Positions 63,042-64,000 of a stretch of DNA of 64,000 nucleotides are shown here, piece after piece. The translations under genes and the position numbers were made by a program. The notes beneath the pieces are model-generated. The model was not told the origin of the DNA, did not search any database, and was given only the letters and a program-made list of their open reading frames with translations. This stretch comes from Paenibacillus antri (GTDB lineage Bacteria > Bacillota > Bacilli > Paenibacillales > YIM-B00363), in assembly GCF_005765165.1 (NCBI RefSeq), contig NZ_VCIW01000001.1, positions 124,001-188,000 on the forward strand, in the 5' to 3' direction. Every line of letters begins with the position of its first letter. Position 1 is the first letter of the stretch.

Positions 63042-63085
63042 ATCTACAAACCCATTTGAGATTTGTTTGTCCTAAATTCAAGGAG

Positions 63086-63110
63086 GCTGCCAAACGGCAG
63101 CTTCTTCCTG
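63086..63110 (+). other. Small GC-rich hairpin followed by TTCTT
   Basis: GCTGCC (63086-63091) and GGCAGC (63096-63101) form a 6-bp stem with a 4-nt loop, followed by TTCTTCC. It is terminator-like in the plus direction, but no plus-strand gene precedes it. No clear coding feature occupies 63.04-63.36 kb. Confidence 0.35.
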
Positions 63111-63374
63111 TTGGCAAGCCCTGCTTTTTAATAATTTTATTTGAAAAAGAAAAGTTCGCCCGCCCCTTGAGCCAGGAATTGCGTCCGCACATCTTTCAAC
63201 ATTTTTCGAAAATGTACAAAAGCCGCTTCGGGTGCCCTCCAAGCCAAATCAGGCATCGATAAGAAAAAGCGGTTTGGATACAATTCTTGCTCGTTTTAAC
63301 AAAGTCAGTCTGTCGTAAAGCCTCTTATTATGTAGGGTATCCGATACACTTCACTATAGGAGGTTTTTTTATTA

Positions 63375-64000
63375 TTGCATTTGCAGGCAGTTCAAACCCG
63401 TATAGCCCTGGAAAGCATAGCGTAGATCAAACTCGAAGGTGCTGAGAAGATACCGATATATCCACGAGTAATTGTTCCGCTGTGAAGCGGCTCAGTTGCC
63501 TGCCAGGGTTGCCTGCCAGGGTTGCCTGCTAGGGAGCATTGGTACCTGAAAGCGGCTCTGGACAAGCATCTCTACGAGGATGCGGAAGCTGCAGGAACAC
63601 TCCGACGGAGAATTTCTGGAGTTGCGAACGCCCCCGCCCCAATTGCAGAAAGAACCTAACGTTACGCTGCCGCTTCTCTTTGAAGAGCTGATCCGTGCGC
63701 AAACGGATATGGAGCTGTTAGTCGGCATTTATCGCGTTTTGAAACCGGCGCTTTTAGAAGCGTATACGCCGCATATGGCGGAAAACCAGCAGCTTGTCGA
63801 CTATCCGACCATCCGTGTATTAAAGGGATTGTGCTCCGATCTACGCGAGCAGACCGGCTGGGGGGAGCGGATGATTACGCAGCTTCAGCGAGAGGGCGAA
63901 CCTCCGGAGGAAGCGGCCGAATTCGAACGGCGGATTGCCGACTATTTGACCGCCGCAGGAGGAATTGCAGGTGAGCAAGGAGTCGATGTACACGTGCCTG
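63375..64000 (+). pseudogene. Multiply broken gene of unknown helical-protein family, continues past window
   Basis: TAGGAGG (63357-63363) precedes TTG 63375 and a frame LHLQAVQTRIALESIA. Protein-like sequence continues through several frames: RRYRYIHE, stop TAA at 63469-63471, LFRCEAAQLPA, then WYLKAALDKHLYEDAEAAG, and after a +1 shift near 63618 LRTPPPQLQKEPN...VGIYRVLKPALLEAY...HVP to the window end. A 13-bp triplication (63496-63534) adds 26 bp; with one copy the frame reads QLPAREHWYLKAAL. At least three lesions show it is dead. The all-helical His/Glu-rich product resembles ferritin-like helical bundles, only tentatively. Confidence 0.7.
63496..63534 (+). repeat. Three tandem copies of a 13-bp unit
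   Basis: TTGCCTGCCAGGG repeats at 63496-63508 and 63509-63521, with a one-base variant (TTGCCTGCTAGGG) at 63522-63534. The 26 extra bases break the reading frame of the surrounding pseudogene. Confidence 0.85.

Noticed and set aside
1-64000. CRISPR arrays, prophage, integrases and intact transposases
   Set aside because: No regularly spaced repeats and no recognisable recombinase or phage structural gene on either strand.

Overview
The window looks like a chromosomal carbohydrate-utilisation region from a Paenibacillus/Cohnella-type member of the Paenibacillaceae. Grounds for this: four CUT1 sugar ABC transporters, three with LplB/YtcP-type permeases and one AraP/AraQ-like; a YesM/YesN two-component pair; a membrane-anchored AraC regulator; and a CBO0543-type membrane protein. 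Genes have strong GGAGG ribosome-binding sites and GTG/TTG starts are common. Base composition is moderately GC-rich. No rRNA, tRNA or CRISPR array was seen.

Region 1 (1-10.7 kb): the 3' end of a malic-enzyme gene (+), then a minus-strand operon read from about 7.97 kb: LplB- and YtcP-type permeases, a binding lipoprotein, an enolase-superfamily dehydratase/racemase, an ACMSD-type amidohydrolase, a small Rieske ferredoxin-like protein and a D-2-hydroxyacid dehydrogenase. A membrane-bound AraC regulator lies upstream with its own promoter and terminator. Region 2 (10.9-23.1 kb): a divergent arabinose/arabinan-type cluster around a symmetric two-way promoter. Leftward are a secreted GH43-ricin arabinanase-like enzyme, a GntR/FCD regulator, a TIM-barrel-like protein of unknown function, a ketoglutarate-semialdehyde-type aldehyde dehydrogenase and a long IlvD/Edd dehydratase. 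Rightward are an AraN/P/Q-like transporter and a full malic enzyme. Together these suggest a non-phosphorylating (Weimberg-type) route to 2-oxoglutarate, with malic enzyme draining malate to pyruvate. The second dehydratase is not obvious, and the TIM-barrel-like protein is a candidate.

Region 3 (23.5-36.7 kb): a secreted GH84-type glycosidase gene broken by a 5-bp tandem duplication; then an operon of ceramidase-fold protein, binding protein, two permeases, a broken GH20b-CBM gene lacking a catalytic domain, and a DegT aminotransferase; then a divergent AraC regulator that overlaps, tail to tail, a pair of Gfo/Idh/MocA genes. Region 4 (36.8-38.1 kb) is AT-richer and decayed, with a frameshifted AAA-ATPase remnant and repeats. 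Two small membrane-protein genes follow.

Region 5 (39.2-63.0 kb) is a polysaccharide-degradation locus: an apparently cytoplasmic heparinase-II/III-like lyase with an (alpha/alpha)-barrel partner and an SDR; a divergent M42 peptidase; an ABC transporter operon; and a seven-gene operon of beta-helix GH28-like protein, PLP C-S lyase-type enzyme, PepV-type dipeptidase, GH38 alpha-mannosidase, YesM, YesN and GH105 unsaturated-uronyl hydrolase. Three of its promoters, and a fourth before a truncated duplicate gene, share one conserved architecture (CTAATAAAA, 19 nt, a GAAACGC operator core, 13 nt, TATACT), which points to a regulon probably controlled by the local YesN and/or a CcpA/LacI-type protein. 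A GC-rich MFS gene sits inside the duplicated segment. The window ends in a multiply broken gene (63.4-64.0 kb) damaged by a nonsense codon, a 13-bp triplication and a +1 frameshift.
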